From Polymorphobacter fuscus (GTDB lineage Bacteria; Pseudomonadota; Alphaproteobacteria; Sphingomonadales; Sphingomonadaceae), in the NCBI RefSeq assembly GCF_011927825.1, contig NZ_JAATJI010000001.1:1426001-1490000 (forward strand): a DNA stretch of 64,000 nt, given 5' to 3'. This document shows, piece by piece, positions 25,637 through 34,089 of this stretch. Both the position numbers and the translations under genes were made by a program. Every line of letters starts with the position of its first letter. Within the stretch, counting starts at the first letter, position 1. The notes beneath the pieces are model-generated. The model did no database searches, had not been told where the DNA came from, and saw nothing but the letters and a program-made list of their open reading frames with translations.

Positions 25637-27160
25637 TCAGGCCGCCGCCTCCGCCCAATACCGGTCCTTCAACAGGCGCTTGTACAATTTGCCGGTGTCG
25701 TGACGCGGCAGCTCGGGCAGGAAATCGATGCTCTTGGGGCATTTGACATGGCTCAATCGCGACCGGACGAAGGCGATCAGTTCTGCCTCCAGCTCCGGCC
25801 CGGCGCGGGCCATGTCACGCGGTTGCACCACCGCCTTCACCGCCTCCCCCATTTCGGCATCGGGCACCCCGAACACTGCGACATCGGCGACTTCAGGATG
25901 CAGCGTCAGCGCATTTTCCGCCTCCTGCGGATAGACGTTGACGCCGCCCGAAATGATCATGAACGCGGCGCGGTCGGTCAGGAACAGATAGCCATCCTCG
26001 TCGACATGGCCGATATCGCCGAAGGTGGCGCCGTGCGTCCCCATCACGCTCGCGGTCTTTTCCGCGTCGTTGTGATAAGAAAATCCCGGCCCGCCGGCGA
26101 AATAGATGCGCCCCGTCTGCCCCGGCGGCAGCAATTCGTCATCGTCGCCGAGCACGCGGATTTCGCCCAGGATCGCCTTGCCGACCGACCCCGGCCGCGC
26201 CAGCCACTCCTGCGGGCTGATGGTGGTGAAGCCGGCGCCTTCGGTCGCCGAATAATATTCGTAGATGACCGGGCCCCACCAGGCGAGCATGGCGTGCTTG
26301 ACATCGACCGGGCACGGCGCCGCGGCATGGATGGCGGCCTTCAAACTCGACAGGTCGTGGCGTGTGCGCACGTCCTCGTCCAGCTTCAGCATCCGCACGA
26401 ACATCGTCGGCACCAGCTGGCTGTGGGTGATGCGGTATGTCTCGACCAGCGCCAGATAGGTTTCGGGATCGAACCGTTCCATCACCACCACGGTGCCGCC
26501 GAAGCGCTGTACCGCCATGCAATAGCGCAAGGGTGCCGCGTGATAGAGCGGCGCCGGCGACAGATAGACCATGTCCGGCCCGAACTGGTACAGCATCGCC
26601 ACCAGCCCGGTCAGCGCGTCGCCGGCATCGAGCGCGCCTTCGGGCAACGGCCCGCGCACGCCCTTGGGCCGCCCGGTGGTGCCGCTCGAATAGAGCATGT
26701 CGCGGCCGCAGCTTTCATCGGCGATCGGCGTCGCCGGCTGGGCCGCCAGCGCCGTGTCGAGATCGTCGAAGCCGTCGATCGCGCCGCCGCTGGCATAGCG
26801 CGCCGTCAGCCCCGCCGCCGCACCCGCGGCAACCGCGCCGAGCGAGGCCGAAGCGACGATCAGCTTGGCGCCCGAATCGGCGAGGATATAGCCCGCTTCC
26901 TCGGCGGTCAGCTTGGTGGACATCGCCACATAGACCAGCCCCGATCGCTGCGCCCCCCAGCACACGGCGAGGTAATCGGCGCAATTGGTCATCAGCACGG
27001 CGATCGTGTCGCCGCGCACCAGTCCCTGCGCCCGCATCAGCTGCGCCACCCGGTTCGATCGCGCCTCGAGCGCGCCATAGGTCATGGTCTCGCCGGTCCC
27101 AGCCATGATGATGGCCGGCTTGTCGGGCGTGGCGGCGGCGTGGACGAACGGATGCATCAT
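25637..27160 (-). CDS. AMP-dependent acyl-CoA synthetase/ligase
   Basis: A 507-residue member of the ANL superfamily that activates a carboxylic acid as acyl-AMP and then as acyl-CoA. The P-loop-like motif is MLYSSGTTGRPKGVRG. The A5 motif YEYYSATEGAG, the hinge (GDIGHVDEDGYLFLTDR) and the C-terminal catalytic Lys region (PRHDTGKLYKRLLKDRY) are intact. ATG 27160 has GGGGAG just upstream. The pattern fits medium- or long-chain fatty or aromatic acid CoA ligases. The acid is not deducible and no beta-oxidation genes are adjacent. Confidence 0.9.
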   Translation of the reverse strand: MMHPFVHAAATPDKPAIIMAGTGETMTYGALEARSNRVAQLMRAQGLVRGDTIAVLMTNCADYLAVCWGAQRSGLVYVAMSTKLTAEEAGYILADSGAKLIVASASLGAVAAGAAAGLTARYASGGAIDGFDDLDTALAAQPATPIADESCGRDMLYSSGTTGRPKGVRGPLPEGALDAGDALTGLVAMLYQFGPDMVYLSPAPLYHAAPLRYCMAVQRFGGTVVVMERFDPETYLALVETYRITHSQLVPTMFVRMLKLDEDVRTRHDLSSLKAAIHAAAPCPVDVKHAMLAWWGPVIYEYYSATEGAGFTTISPQEWLARPGSVGKAILGEIRVLGDDDELLPPGQTGRIYFAGGPGFSYHNDAEKTASVMGTHGATFGDIGHVDEDGYLFLTDRAAFMIISGGVNVYPQEAENALTLHPEVADVAVFGVPDAEMGEAVKAVVQPRDMARAGPELEAELIAFVRSRLSHVKCPKSIDFLPELPRHDTGKLYKRLLKDRYWAEAAA

Positions 27161-27302
27161 GTCTCCCCGGCGATCGGGCATTCGCTGGCCATGCCCCGCG
27201 CGGTTGCCCCCGCGGCCCGCCGGTCGAACGCACCGTGCCGGATTAGGCACTGCGATCCCCGCCGCCTACCCCGCACTATTGATCAGCACGGGGCCGATTG
27301 CG

Positions 27303-27479
27303 TCACCACTGGCTCTGGATGCGCTCGTCCTCGCTCATCGGCTTGCGGATGCTGCGCCGGTACCAGCGCCACCCCAGGCGCAACCGGTACCAGAGTGTTC
27401 GGCGGCGGCCCGACGCGCCGGTGTCCGACGCCGCGGCGTGTCCACCGAGACAGATTTCCGACGCGCGTATGTTCTGCAT
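27303..27479 (-). CDS. hypothetical small basic protein
   Basis: A 58-residue candidate in the otherwise gene-free gap between the CoA ligase and the next hydrolase. The second half is Trp/Arg-rich (LWYRLRLGWRWYRRSIRKPM) and ends EDERIQSQW. Its last ~30 codons end almost only in G or C, as in real genes here, and GGGGG lies six bases before the ATG. The first half has less biased codons. I recognise no family. The rest of the gap (27161-27302 and 27480-27692) shows no feature I can support. Confidence 0.45.
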   Translation of the reverse strand: MQNIRASEICLGGHAAASDTGASGRRRTLWYRLRLGWRWYRRSIRKPMSEDERIQSQW

Positions 27480-27692
27480 GGACGACCCCCAACCGCGCGG
27501 CTGCGCGCTGCTGTTGTGGATGGCCGCATCCGGAATGCCCGTCCGTAGCGCGTCCTCCACCCCTTCGAGATCGACCTGTCAAAAGCCGCAAGCAAGACGA
27601 ACCGGAACCGTAATGGCCCTGATCTGCGTTCGAAACGGTGGTGTCGGTCCGGCGATGTTGCCGCCGGCGCCGGCATCGCGCATCATCGCATC

Positions 27693-28391
27693 ATGGCGTC
27701 CACTCCCGATCCAGCGGCCGATAGCAACGGCACCGACAGGTTCCAGGGCAGCGGCGGCGTCGTTCTCCTCCACGGCATGGGCCGCACCGGGTTTTCGCTG
27801 CGCAGCATCGCCGCCGCCCTGCGCCGCGGCGGCACCCCGACATTGTCGCCCTCCTATGGCCTGCGCCGGTCGATGGCGGAGATCATCGCCTTCCTCCACC
27901 CGCGCATCACCGCCTTTGCCGCGGCCAACCCCGGTCCCCTCCACTTCGTCACCCATTCGCTCGGCGGGCTGGTGGCGCGCGCCTATATCACCGCGCATCG
28001 CCCGCCGGCGCTGGGCCGGGTGGTCATGCTGGCGCCGCCCAACGCCGGCAGCGAGCTTGCCGATTTCGTCTTCGACCTCGGCCTCGACACGTTGATCTTC
28101 GGCCCGGTCGGCCCGCACCTGCGCACCCTGCGCCCCGACGATCACCAGGCCCAATTGGGTGCCGTCGATTTCGACCTCGGCATCATCGCCGGCGACCGGC
28201 CGTTCGACCCGATCATCGCGCCGCGGCTGCTGCCCGGCGCCAATGACGGCAAGGTCTCGGTCGCCGCCACCCGCATCGACGGCATGCGCGACCATATCGT
28301 GCTGCCGGTCCAGCACACCTTCATGGTCCATGACGCCGCCGTCATCGACCAGGTCCGCGCCTATCTGGCGACCGGCGCCTTTGCCCGCTGA
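27693..28391 (+). CDS. alpha/beta hydrolase (lipase/esterase-like)
   Basis: A 232-residue serine hydrolase without an obvious signal peptide. It starts with the oxyanion strand GGVVLLHGMGRTGFSLRSIA. The nucleophile elbow is FVTHSLGGLVARAYI at about residue 90, followed by LAPPNAGSELADF, typical of small lipase/PGAP1-like enzymes. A plausible catalytic His lies in PVQHTFMVHD, with an Asp in GANDGKVSV. Substrate unknown. It overlaps tail to tail by 31 bases with the convergent hydrolase at 28361-29656. Confidence 0.85.
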   Translation: MASTPDPAADSNGTDRFQGSGGVVLLHGMGRTGFSLRSIAAALRRGGTPTLSPSYGLRRSMAEIIAFLHPRITAFAAANPGPLHFVTHSLGGLVARAYITAHRPPALGRVVMLAPPNAGSELADFVFDLGLDTLIFGPVGPHLRTLRPDDHQAQLGAVDFDLGIIAGDRPFDPIIAPRLLPGANDGKVSVAATRIDGMRDHIVLPVQHTFMVHDAAVIDQVRAYLATGAFAR

Positions 28392-29656
28392 TCGGCGACC
28401 GTCGCGCGCAACCCGGCCAGCACGCCCGGCAGCCGCGCCGGATAATCGGGCGGAAAGCCCCAGTAAACCGCGCCGCCGGCGTCGCCCGCCACCAGCCCGC
28501 GTTCGCCCGGCGGCAGGTGGAACAGGAAGGTGATCAGCACGTCGCTGCTGACCCAGGGGTCGTTGTACCAGAAACTGTGCGACCGGTCCGACAGGTCGGG
28601 AATGTCCTCGGGCCGTACCCGCAGCAGCTCAACCCCCTTGGCCTGCGTCGCATCGAGCAGGAAGCGCGTCTGGTTGGCGCTCAGCTCGGCGATGTCGGGC
28701 CGCCCGGCGCGCGAGCCGCGATTGGCCGCCTGCGACAGCCGCAGCGTCACATCGCCCATGTTGGCCGCGACCGTCACCCGCCGCGCCACCCCGGCATAAT
28801 CGCGAAGGTCGTCGACAAACCCGCGCGTGTCGGCATCGGGCGCGGCGTGATAGACTTCGCCCAGCCGCGGGTCGGCGGCGCCCGCCAGCCGCGCCTGCCG
28901 CCCGACCAGCGCCAGCCCCTCGCTGCCCACCGTGCCGCCGGCGCTGTAGGTCAGCACGTCGATGTTCCGCGCGCGCGTCTGCCGCGCCAGCAGGCCGACC
29001 AGCCGTGCCAGCTGCGGCGCCGCGCCGAACGCCGTCACCATGTCGCGCGGGTAGCGCAGGAAGTTTTCCGCCGTCGGCCAGGCGAACAGCAGCACCACCG
29101 AATTCTGCCCGGTGAAGTGCCGCAACTGCGCCGCCTGCCCCGCCGCCCGCTCCACCGTCGAATTGGCGCCATGGACATAGATGATGATGTCCTTGTCCGG
29201 CGACCGGTCGATGGCGGCGTTGACCAACGCCAGCCAGGCGCGGGTGCCGGGCGACAGCCGCCGGTCATCCTCGTCGACGGACGCCATCTCCGCCAGCGTC
29301 TGCAGGTTCAGCCGCGGCCGCTGGTCATCGACGACATTGGTCGACATGGCATAGATCGTCTCCCAGCTGGTTTCCGGCCCGCCGATGCGAATCGTCGCCA
29401 CCCCCAGTTTCAGCTCGCGCCCGGGCACCACCGCATAGGTGCGGCTGGTCCGCGGCCCGACCGGCAACCGGTTGGTGGCATAGAAGATCTCGATACCATT
29501 GGTCTTCGCCAGCGCCGGGTTGGCGGCAAAGGCATCGGGCGCGCCATCCAGAAACAGCTTCGGCGTCGGCATCAACCGCATCGGCGGCTGGTAGAAGGAC
29601 AGCGCGACCGTCACGGCGACCACGACCAGCAGCAGGATGATGAGGATACGGCGCAT
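28361..29656 (-). CDS. DUF900-type alpha/beta hydrolase with N-terminal anchor
   Basis: A 431-residue protein. An N-terminal hydrophobic segment (ILIILLLVVVAVTVALSFY) may be an uncleaved anchor or signal. The body matches DUF900-type hydrolases: IEIFYATNR, DIIIYVHGANSTVERAAGQA, VLLFAWPTAENFLRYPRD, and the nucleophile elbow VLTYSAGGTVGSEGL. A late HSFWYNDPWVSSDVL may supply the His. It is likely membrane-bound and facing the periplasm. Substrate unknown. It converges on a second hydrolase gene. Confidence 0.83.
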   Translation of the reverse strand: MRRILIILLLVVVAVTVALSFYQPPMRLMPTPKLFLDGAPDAFAANPALAKTNGIEIFYATNRLPVGPRTSRTYAVVPGRELKLGVATIRIGGPETSWETIYAMSTNVVDDQRPRLNLQTLAEMASVDEDDRRLSPGTRAWLALVNAAIDRSPDKDIIIYVHGANSTVERAAGQAAQLRHFTGQNSVVLLFAWPTAENFLRYPRDMVTAFGAAPQLARLVGLLARQTRARNIDVLTYSAGGTVGSEGLALVGRQARLAGAADPRLGEVYHAAPDADTRGFVDDLRDYAGVARRVTVAANMGDVTLRLSQAANRGSRAGRPDIAELSANQTRFLLDATQAKGVELLRVRPEDIPDLSDRSHSFWYNDPWVSSDVLITFLFHLPPGERGLVAGDAGGAVYWGFPPDYPARLPGVLAGLRATVADQRAKAPVAR

Positions 29657-29772
29657 GGATGGTGCTTAGTCGTTGCGACGCCGACTCTCAATCACCCCGC
29701 CACAACGCAAAACCACCAGCTTCCCCCCGACCGCGCACCCGGGTAATCTGATCCACAATCAGGGGACGCCCC

Positions 29773-31872
29773 ATGCCCACCACGCACCTGCGCACCTGCC
29801 ACCTGTGCGAAGCCAATTGCGGCATCATCGTCACCGTCGATGGCCGCAGCGTCCTGTCGATCAGGGGCGACTCCGACGACCCGCTCAGCCGCGGCCATAT
29901 CTGCCCCAAGGCGACCGCCATCGCCGACCTGGAAAGCGACCCCGACCGGCTGCGCACCCCGGTCAAGCGCGTCGGCGGCGCCTGGCACCCGATCGCCTGG
30001 GACACGGCCTTCGCCGAAATCGCCGCCCGCGTCGCCGCCATCCGCGCCGCCGGCGGCGAAACGGCGATCTACGCCGGCAACCCCAACGCACACAATTACA
30101 GCATCGCCCCGCAACTGCCGCTGCTGCGCAAGGCGCTGGGCGCCAAGGCGATGTTCTCCGCCTCCAGCGTCGATCAGGTGCCCCACCAGCTCGTCCAGCT
30201 GTGGATGTACGGCCACAACGCGCTGTTCCCCATTCCCGATATCGACCGCACCCGGCACATGGTCATCATCGGCGGCAACCCGCTGGCGTCGAACGGCAGC
30301 GTCTGGACCGTTCCCGATGTGCGCACACGCATCGCCGCGCTGCAGGCGCGCGGCGGCCGCCTGACCGTCATCGACCCGCGCCGCACCGAAACCGCCGCCG
30401 TCGCCGACGCCCACCACTTCATCCGGCCCGGCAGCGACCCCGCCCTGCTCATCGCGCTGCTGCTGGCGCTCGACGAGGCCGGGCTGGTCGCCCCCGGCCG
30501 CCTTGCCGCCATGCTCGCCGGCTGGGATGCCGCCTGGGCAGCGCTGCGCCGCTTCGACATCACCCGCCTCGCCGCCGCCTGCGGTATCGACGCCGCCGTC
30601 ATCCGCGACCTCGCGGCGCAGCTCGGCGATGGCAGCCCCGCCATCGTCTATGGCCGCATCGGCGTGTCCACCGCCGCCTTCGGCACGCTCAACCACTGGC
30701 TGATCAACCTGCTCAACATCGCCACCGGCAACCTCGATCGCATCGGCGGCGCGATGTTCTCCACCCCCGCCGTCGATATCGTCGGGCAGACCGGGTCGGG
30801 GTCGCGCGGCCGCTTCCACAGCCGCGTCTCGGGCCACCCGGAAGTGCTCGGCGAATTTCCCGCCGTTGCCATGGCGGAGGAAATTGCCACCCCCGGCGCC
30901 GGCCAGATCAAGGCGTTCTTCACCATCGCCGGCAATCCGGTGCTGTCGGTGCCCGATGGCAATGCGCTCGATGCGGCACTCGCCACGCTCGACCTGATGG
31001 TCAGCATCGACATGTACGTGACCGCGACCAGCGCCCATGCCGATTACATCCTGCCGCCGTGCGGACCGCTGGAAAAGGACCATTACCCGCTTTTCCTGGC
31101 GCCGATCGCGGTGCGCAATTTTGCCAAATATTCGCCGCCCACCTTCCCGCCGACGCCGGGCAGCAAGAGCGACTGGGAAATCGTTGCCGAACTCGCCCGC
31201 GCCATCGCCGGCGCGCAGGGCCAGCCGCTGCCCAACATCGTCCCCCCGCGCGACAGCCTCGATCGGATGCTGCGCAACGCCCCGCGCGGCCTCACCCTCG
31301 CCGACGTCGAGGCGCACCCCCATGGCCTCGACCTCGGCGCGCTCGAACCGCGCCTGCCCGACCGGCTGCGCACGCCGGACAAGACCATCGCCTGCGCGCC
31401 GGCCGAGCTCATCGCCGACCTAGCCGCGCGATTCGCGGACTGGCTGTCGGCGCCACCCGCCGATGGCCTGGTGCTCATCGGCCGCCGCCATGTCCGCAAC
31501 AACAACAGCTGGCTGGGCAATTCGCACCGGCTCGCCAAGGGCCCGCCGCGCTGCACGCTGATGATCCACCCGGGCGACGCCGCGCCGCGCGACATTGCCG
31601 ACGGCGATCGCGTCGTCGTCCGCAGCGGCGCCGGCACGGTCGAAGTTGCCGCCGAAATCACCGATTCGGTCATGCCGGGGGTCGTGTCGATGCCGCACGG
31701 CTTTGGCCACCACCGCCCCGGCGTCCGCCTTGCCGTGGCGCAGGCGCACCCCGGCGCCTCGGTCAACGACCTGACCGAACGCCACCGCATCGACCCCCTG
31801 TCGGGCAATGCGGCGCTGGTCGGCACGCCCGTCGATGTCGCGCCGGTGCGCAGCGCTGTTGCAGCCGAATGA
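29773..31872 (+). CDS. molybdopterin-dependent oxidoreductase (formate dehydrogenase/BisC-like)
   Basis: A 699-residue DMSO-reductase-family enzyme. The N-terminal [4Fe-4S] ligands are CHLCEANC at residues 9-16 plus the Cys of HICPK. Molybdopterin guanine dinucleotide contacts are suggested by HMVIIGGNPLASNGS, VIDPRRTETA and a C-terminal dinucleotide-binding part (RRHVRNNNSWLGN, VVSMPHGFGHH). No Tat signal is visible, so it is probably cytoplasmic. Where formate dehydrogenases carry Cys or Sec, this sequence has SASSVDQVPHQ, so formate is uncertain. No electron-transfer subunit is adjacent. Confidence 0.85.
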   Translation: MPTTHLRTCHLCEANCGIIVTVDGRSVLSIRGDSDDPLSRGHICPKATAIADLESDPDRLRTPVKRVGGAWHPIAWDTAFAEIAARVAAIRAAGGETAIYAGNPNAHNYSIAPQLPLLRKALGAKAMFSASSVDQVPHQLVQLWMYGHNALFPIPDIDRTRHMVIIGGNPLASNGSVWTVPDVRTRIAALQARGGRLTVIDPRRTETAAVADAHHFIRPGSDPALLIALLLALDEAGLVAPGRLAAMLAGWDAAWAALRRFDITRLAAACGIDAAVIRDLAAQLGDGSPAIVYGRIGVSTAAFGTLNHWLINLLNIATGNLDRIGGAMFSTPAVDIVGQTGSGSRGRFHSRVSGHPEVLGEFPAVAMAEEIATPGAGQIKAFFTIAGNPVLSVPDGNALDAALATLDLMVSIDMYVTATSAHADYILPPCGPLEKDHYPLFLAPIAVRNFAKYSPPTFPPTPGSKSDWEIVAELARAIAGAQGQPLPNIVPPRDSLDRMLRNAPRGLTLADVEAHPHGLDLGALEPRLPDRLRTPDKTIACAPAELIADLAARFADWLSAPPADGLVLIGRRHVRNNNSWLGNSHRLAKGPPRCTLMIHPGDAAPRDIADGDRVVVRSGAGTVEVAAEITDSVMPGVVSMPHGFGHHRPGVRLAVAQAHPGASVNDLTERHRIDPLSGNAALVGTPVDVAPVRSAVAAE

Positions 31873-31896
31873 AGTCGCGGCTACAGAGCGCGCCAT

Positions 31897-32226
31897 ATGG
31901 CATTCAAACTCCCCGACCACACCGACCGCGCCAAGGCCGCGGCTGAAGCCCGCAAGGCCGCCCTCGACAAGTTCAAGAGCGCGCCGCCGCCGAACGAAGA
32001 GGCACTGGCCGCCCGCGCTCGCGCCGCCGAAAAGCGTGCCGAACGTGAAGAACAGCGCAAGCGTGAACGCGCCGAAGCCGCCGTGCGCGCCGAGGAAGCC
32101 CGGCTGGCCAAGGAAGCCGAAGCGATCGTCAAGGCCGAACAGGCCCGGCTTGAAGCCATTGCGCGCGAAGCCGCCCAGAAGGCCGCGCGCGACGCCCGCT
32201 ACGCCGCCCGCAAGAAGGGCCGCTGA
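31897..32226 (+). CDS. DUF6481-like, highly charged helical protein
   Basis: A 109-residue protein made almost entirely of Ala, Glu, Lys and Arg (KRAEREEQRKRERAEAAVRA), so it should form one long charged helix or coiled coil. The start MAFKLPDHTDRAKAAAEARK agrees with small sphingomonad proteins I recall as DUF6481. Function unknown; nucleic-acid or ribosome association is only a guess from the charge. It follows the molybdoenzyme gene by 24 bases, possibly in one transcript. Confidence 0.75.
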   Translation: MAFKLPDHTDRAKAAAEARKAALDKFKSAPPPNEEALAARARAAEKRAEREEQRKRERAEAAVRAEEARLAKEAEAIVKAEQARLEAIAREAAQKAARDARYAARKKGR

Positions 32227-32238
32227 CGCCGTCAGGCA

Positions 32239-32357
32239 AGAGCCTCCGGCGGGCAGGGCCGGCGGCCCTGCACCCGTCGATGGTGCCTCGATTTTCAGGA
32301 TTATGCGCTACCCGATGATCGGGTGCAGGGCGTAACGCCCTGCCCGCCGGAGGCTCT
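32239..32357. repeat. inverted repeat between the DUF6481-like gene and apt
   Basis: The outer arms AGAGCCTCCGGCGGGCAGGG(C) at 32239-32259 and their exact complement at 32337-32357 form a 21-bp perfect stem. Inside, GCCCTGCACCCG and CGGGTGCAGGGC form a second complementary pair around an AT-richer centre. The genes on both sides converge, so the folded RNA could serve as a bidirectional terminator. The nested design also resembles a small non-coding repeat element. The right end touches the apt stop codon. Confidence 0.75.
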
Positions 32358-32890
32358 CAGTCCCCCGCATATTCCAGCAGCGCCGACACAGCCACGCCCG
32401 CACGGCGCAGCCGTTCCGCCCCGCCCAAGTCCGGCAGGTCGATCACGAACGACGCGCCGCTGACCACCGCGCCGGCCCCGCGCAGCAGGTCGACGCCCGC
32501 CAACGCCGTGCCGCCGGTGGCGATCAGATCATCGACAAGCAGCACGCGCTGTTCCGGTGTCACCGCGTCGCTGTGCATTTCCAGCCGGTCCTGGCCATAT
32601 TCAAGGGCGTAGTTGATCCCGGTGACGCGCCCCGGCAGCTTGTTCGACTTGCGCAGCAGGACCATGCCGCAGCCGAGCCGGTGCGCCAGCGCGGCGCCGA
32701 AGATGAACCCGCGCGCCTCCACGCCGGCCACGAGATCGGGCGCCGGCCCGACCGCAGCAGCCATCCGCTCGATCGCCAGGCCGAAGCCGCGGCCGTCGAG
32801 CAGCAGGGTGGTGATGTCGCGGAACTGGATCCCGGGCTTGGGATAATCGGCGATGGTGCGGACGAGTGCGTACAGATCCTCGTTCGCCAT
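32357..32890 (-). CDS. apt: adenine phosphoribosyltransferase
   Basis: A 177-residue cytosolic enzyme that converts adenine and PRPP to AMP for purine salvage. It begins with the family N-terminus (LYALVRTIADYPKPGIQFRD). It has the hood segment VAGVEARGFIFGAALAHRLG and the PRPP-binding loop VLLVDDLIATGGTALAGVDL. ATG 32890 has AGGACGG upstream; a TTG one codon earlier is not needed. It lies nine bases downstream of a small exported protein gene. Confidence 0.95.
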   Translation of the reverse strand: MANEDLYALVRTIADYPKPGIQFRDITTLLLDGRGFGLAIERMAAAVGPAPDLVAGVEARGFIFGAALAHRLGCGMVLLRKSNKLPGRVTGINYALEYGQDRLEMHSDAVTPEQRVLLVDDLIATGGTALAGVDLLRGAGAVVSGASFVIDLPDLGGAERLRRAGVAVSALLEYAGD

Positions 32891-32899
32891 CAACCCGTC

Positions 32900-33097
32900 C
32901 TATTTGATCGGCACCGCACCCGGTGCGCTGCACTTGGTGAACTTGCCCTTGGCGTCCTTGCATCGGACCGGGGTGGTGACGGGCGGGCATTTGACGAATT
33001 TGCCCTTGGCATCCTTGCACGGCGCCGCCGCCAAGGGCGCCGAAAGCCCGCCGATTGCGACGGCCAGCGCCGCCACCATGCTCATTTTCCCGATCAT
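32900..33097 (-). CDS. small exported protein with duplicated CKDAKGKF motif
   Basis: A 65-residue protein with a signal peptide ending near ALAAAP (residues 1-25). The mature part holds two copies of the same unit, CKDAKGKFVKC and CKDAKGKFTKC, separated by a Pro/Thr/Val linker. Each unit has Cys ten residues apart, suggesting two disulfide loops or a metal/heme-like site. GGGGAG precedes the ATG at 33097. I recall similar small proteins in sphingomonads but know no function. It lies between cytochrome c1 and apt on the same strand. Confidence 0.75.
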   Translation of the reverse strand: MIGKMSMVAALAVAIGGLSAPLAAAPCKDAKGKFVKCPPVTTPVRCKDAKGKFTKCSAPGAVPIK

Positions 33098-33217
33098 CAC
33101 CCGCTCCCCGATGTCGCGTCGGAGGCTAACCTCGGGTGACCGCCATTGCCAGGGGGAAATGCCGTGCCGCGCGTCCCGCCGATGCCGCAGGGCACCGGCA
33201 GGATGCGCGTCGGCAGG

Positions 33218-34078
33218 TCAGACCTTGTCGACGACGTTGCTGTGCGCGCCCTTGCGACGGGCGTCGCCCTTCACATCGGCCCAGACCTTCTTGTAGCTGA
33301 GATAACCCAGCGCGGTCAGGATGAGCAGGTAAATGACCGCTGCAACACCCGTCGACTTGCGGGCTTCCAGCTTGGGCTCGGCGGTCCAGGTCAGGAAGGT
33401 CGACACATCGGCGGCATATTGCGCGCGGGTGCCCTTGGTGCCGTCGGCATAGGTCACCTGTTCGTCGGCGGCGAGCGGCGGCGGCATGGCGATGAAGGCC
33501 GAATGGAACCAGGGGTTGTAATACAGCCCTTCCGGCGCCGTCAGCGTCTTCGGCACTTCGTCACGATAGCCGAGCAGCAGCGAATGGACATAGTTGGTGC
33601 CATCCTCGCGTGCCTTGGTCATCAGCGACAGGTCGGGCGGGTAGGCGCCGTTCTGTGCCGCGCGCGCCGCAGCTTCGTTCGGATAGACCAGCGGGAACTT
33701 GTCCGCCGGCGTCCCCTTGCGCGTCGTCGGCTCACCGGCATCGTCGATGCTCGGAATGTCGTAGCTGACGGCGATCGCCTTGATCTCCGCTTCCGAAAAG
33801 CCGAGCGCGGCGAGATCGCGGAACGCGACGCGGTTGATCGAATGGCAGGCCGAGCAGACTTCGCGATAGACCTGGAAGCCGCGCTGCAGCTGCTTGCGGT
33901 CAAAGGTGCCGGTGATGCCCAGATTGCCGATACCGTTGTGTGCCCACACCATCTTTTCCGGGTGCTGGACAACCTCCTTCACCGGATCGGGCGCGACGGC
34001 CTCGCGCGGCTGCACAGCGCCCCACAGGACGGCGATGCAGAAGAACAGGCCAACGACCAGAGCGCCAAGACGAACCAT
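33218..34078 (-). CDS. petC: cytochrome c1 of the bc1 complex
   Basis: A 286-residue membrane-anchored c-type cytochrome, the electron exit site of ubiquinol:cytochrome c reductase. The N-terminal signal/anchor is GALVVGLFFCIAVLWGAV. The heme motif CSACH lies in YREVCSACHSINRVAF, and the axial Met region is probably in FIAMPPPLAADEQV. The C-terminal anchor AVIYLLILTALGYLSYKKVW is typical. It is the last gene of the petABC operon, 11 bases after petB. Confidence 0.95.
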   Translation of the reverse strand: MVRLGALVVGLFFCIAVLWGAVQPREAVAPDPVKEVVQHPEKMVWAHNGIGNLGITGTFDRKQLQRGFQVYREVCSACHSINRVAFRDLAALGFSEAEIKAIAVSYDIPSIDDAGEPTTRKGTPADKFPLVYPNEAAARAAQNGAYPPDLSLMTKAREDGTNYVHSLLLGYRDEVPKTLTAPEGLYYNPWFHSAFIAMPPPLAADEQVTYADGTKGTRAQYAADVSTFLTWTAEPKLEARKSTGVAAVIYLLILTALGYLSYKKVWADVKGDARRKGAHSNVVDKV

Positions 34079-34089
34079 GTGATTGACCC

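Noticed and set aside
29673..31946. 757-codon frame overlapping the molybdoenzyme gene
   Set aside because: Arg/Pro/His-rich shadow frame on the same strand as a gene with intact Fe-S and cofactor motifs.
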